Below are positions 63,507 to 64,000 of a stretch of 64,000 nt of DNA, piece after piece. The notes beneath the pieces are model-generated. The model had not been told where the DNA came from and made no database searches. It saw nothing but the letters and a program-made list of their open reading frames with translations. The DNA is from an uncultured Erythrobacter sp. (GTDB lineage Bacteria; Pseudomonadota; Alphaproteobacteria; Sphingomonadales; Sphingomonadaceae), in contig NZ_CANMIJ010000001.1 in NCBI RefSeq assembly GCF_947497915.1, positions 597,501-661,500 on the forward strand. Reading direction: 5' to 3'. Every line of letters starts with the position of its first letter. The stretch's first letter is position 1. Position numbers and translations under genes: made by a program.

Positions 63507-64000
63507 TTAGGGCTGGGCCGCCGTCACAAGCTTGCCGAGAGTGTTCCACTCCTCTCGCGGTGACCAATTGCGATTTGCGCCAAGATAGGCGTGATCATCG
63601 AGCTCGAGCAGCCCGATGATGACCTCAGCGACGATGGTTGCGCCGACGGGGCCAAGACCTTCGCCTTTCGTGGTGCTGCCACCGGGCTCTGCGCGGCCGA
63701 TAACTTCGGCTTCGGCCAAGATGTACAGCCAAAGAGGGATGCCCTCATCACCGAAATCGGCGTTGATCTTGTTGGCTTTCTTGATGACTTTGTCGATGTC
63801 GGTCTGATCGCAGCACATTGCCTCGGCCACTTTCTCACCGGCGGGCAGCAGGAATGTGTTGCCGCGCAGCAGATTGCGCGTGGCAAGCGATTTTTCTGCT
63901 GCGCTGCCCGTGACGAATGGCAGATCAAGCAGATCACCCGCGAGCAGGGTGTCCATTTTCTGCGCGCGTTCGACAATGCGGTTTTCCGGCGTGAACAGCA
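63507..64000 (-). CDS. Probable heme peroxidase family protein, C-terminal part (cut by window edge)
   Basis: The frame runs open to the right edge; the track start at 63956 is internal because LFTPENRIVERAQK continues upstream without a stop. The visible ~164 residues include LATRNLLRGNTFLLPAGEKVAEAM, which resembles the animal-type peroxidase segment with LxRG..LPSGQ, and LGPVGATIVAEVIIGLLELDDHAYLGANRNW near the C-terminus, typical of bacterial peroxidase-like proteins. Heme ligand residues would lie in the missing part. The assignment is based on remembered family sequences and is moderately sure. Confidence 0.65.
   Translation of the reverse strand, partial: LFTPENRIVERAQKMDTLLAGDLLDLPFVTGSAAEKSLATRNLLRGNTFLLPAGEKVAEAMCCDQTDIDKVIKKANKINADFGDEGIPLWLYILAEAEVIGRAEPGGSTTKGEGLGPVGATIVAEVIIGLLELDDHAYLGANRNWSPREEWNTLGKLVTAAQP

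Overview
The window looks like ordinary chromosome from an alphaproteobacterium, most likely a marine sphingomonad of the Erythrobacter/Altererythrobacter type. The signs are a CcrM-type GANTC methyltransferase with a CtrA-like half-site, a three-gene proton-translocating transhydrogenase operon, the minus-strand block infA-maf-RNase E/G-like-yacG-tRNA-Phe, a large TonB-dependent receptor, many exported peptidases and esterases, and moderately high G+C. This placement is inference from gene content. I saw no insertion sequence, prophage, CRISPR array or rRNA. One tRNA gene (Phe, GAA) is present.

Layout. 1-0.8 kb: the end of a cysteine desulfurase gene coupled to a 2Fe-2S ferredoxin. 0.8-6 kb: an exported M14 peptidase, a NaChBac-type sodium channel, an AraC regulator and a YbhB-like exported protein. 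6.4-15.4 kb: parC, an exported repeat protein, then a minus-strand run (cca, NUDIX, DUF1285, GNAT, sugar dehydrogenase lipoprotein) that meets rnhB head to head, and a Na/Ca exchanger. 15.4-21.4 kb: ccrM behind a dense GANTC cluster, folP, a PhoD-like phosphatase, an SDR enzyme and a degenerate NtrC-type regulator. 21.6-25 kb: the transhydrogenase operon, led by a 40-residue COX4-like membrane peptide and interrupted by a small lipoprotein gene. 25-28.7 kb: a tightly overlapping set encoding a membrane-anchored protein, an exported beta-helix protein, a diheme cytochrome c and an alpha/beta hydrolase. 28.8-35.9 kb: a racemase-like protein, a candidate small RNA, dgt, an oxidoreductase, an ABA4-like membrane protein, an acyl-CoA ligase, a DUF938 methyltransferase, entericidin and an EamA transporter. 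36-43.3 kb: an orphan cpaF and a five-gene glycan assembly cluster. 43.5-48.8 kb: a second EamA transporter, glmS and a GGDEF/EAL protein. 48.8-53.9 kb: purC and purS-purQ separated by an M16 peptidase gene. 53.9-56.2 kb: tRNA-Phe, yacG, RNase E/G-like, maf, infA. 56.4-64 kb: a TonB-dependent receptor with a duplicated Cys-containing insert, a lipase coupled to a wax ester synthase, a flavoprotein and the end of a probable heme peroxidase gene.

Most genes are housekeeping. The best candidates for something undescribed are the beta-helix/diheme cytochrome/hydrolase operon (25.0-28.7 kb), the duplicated domain in the TonB receptor, the AAA+ regulator that has lost its sigma-54 contact motif and arginine fingers, the GANTC cluster before ccrM, and three hairpin-terminated transcripts with no annotated gene (near 3.5, 29.6 and 50.0 kb). 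All functional statements rest on reading motifs by eye; no database search was run.
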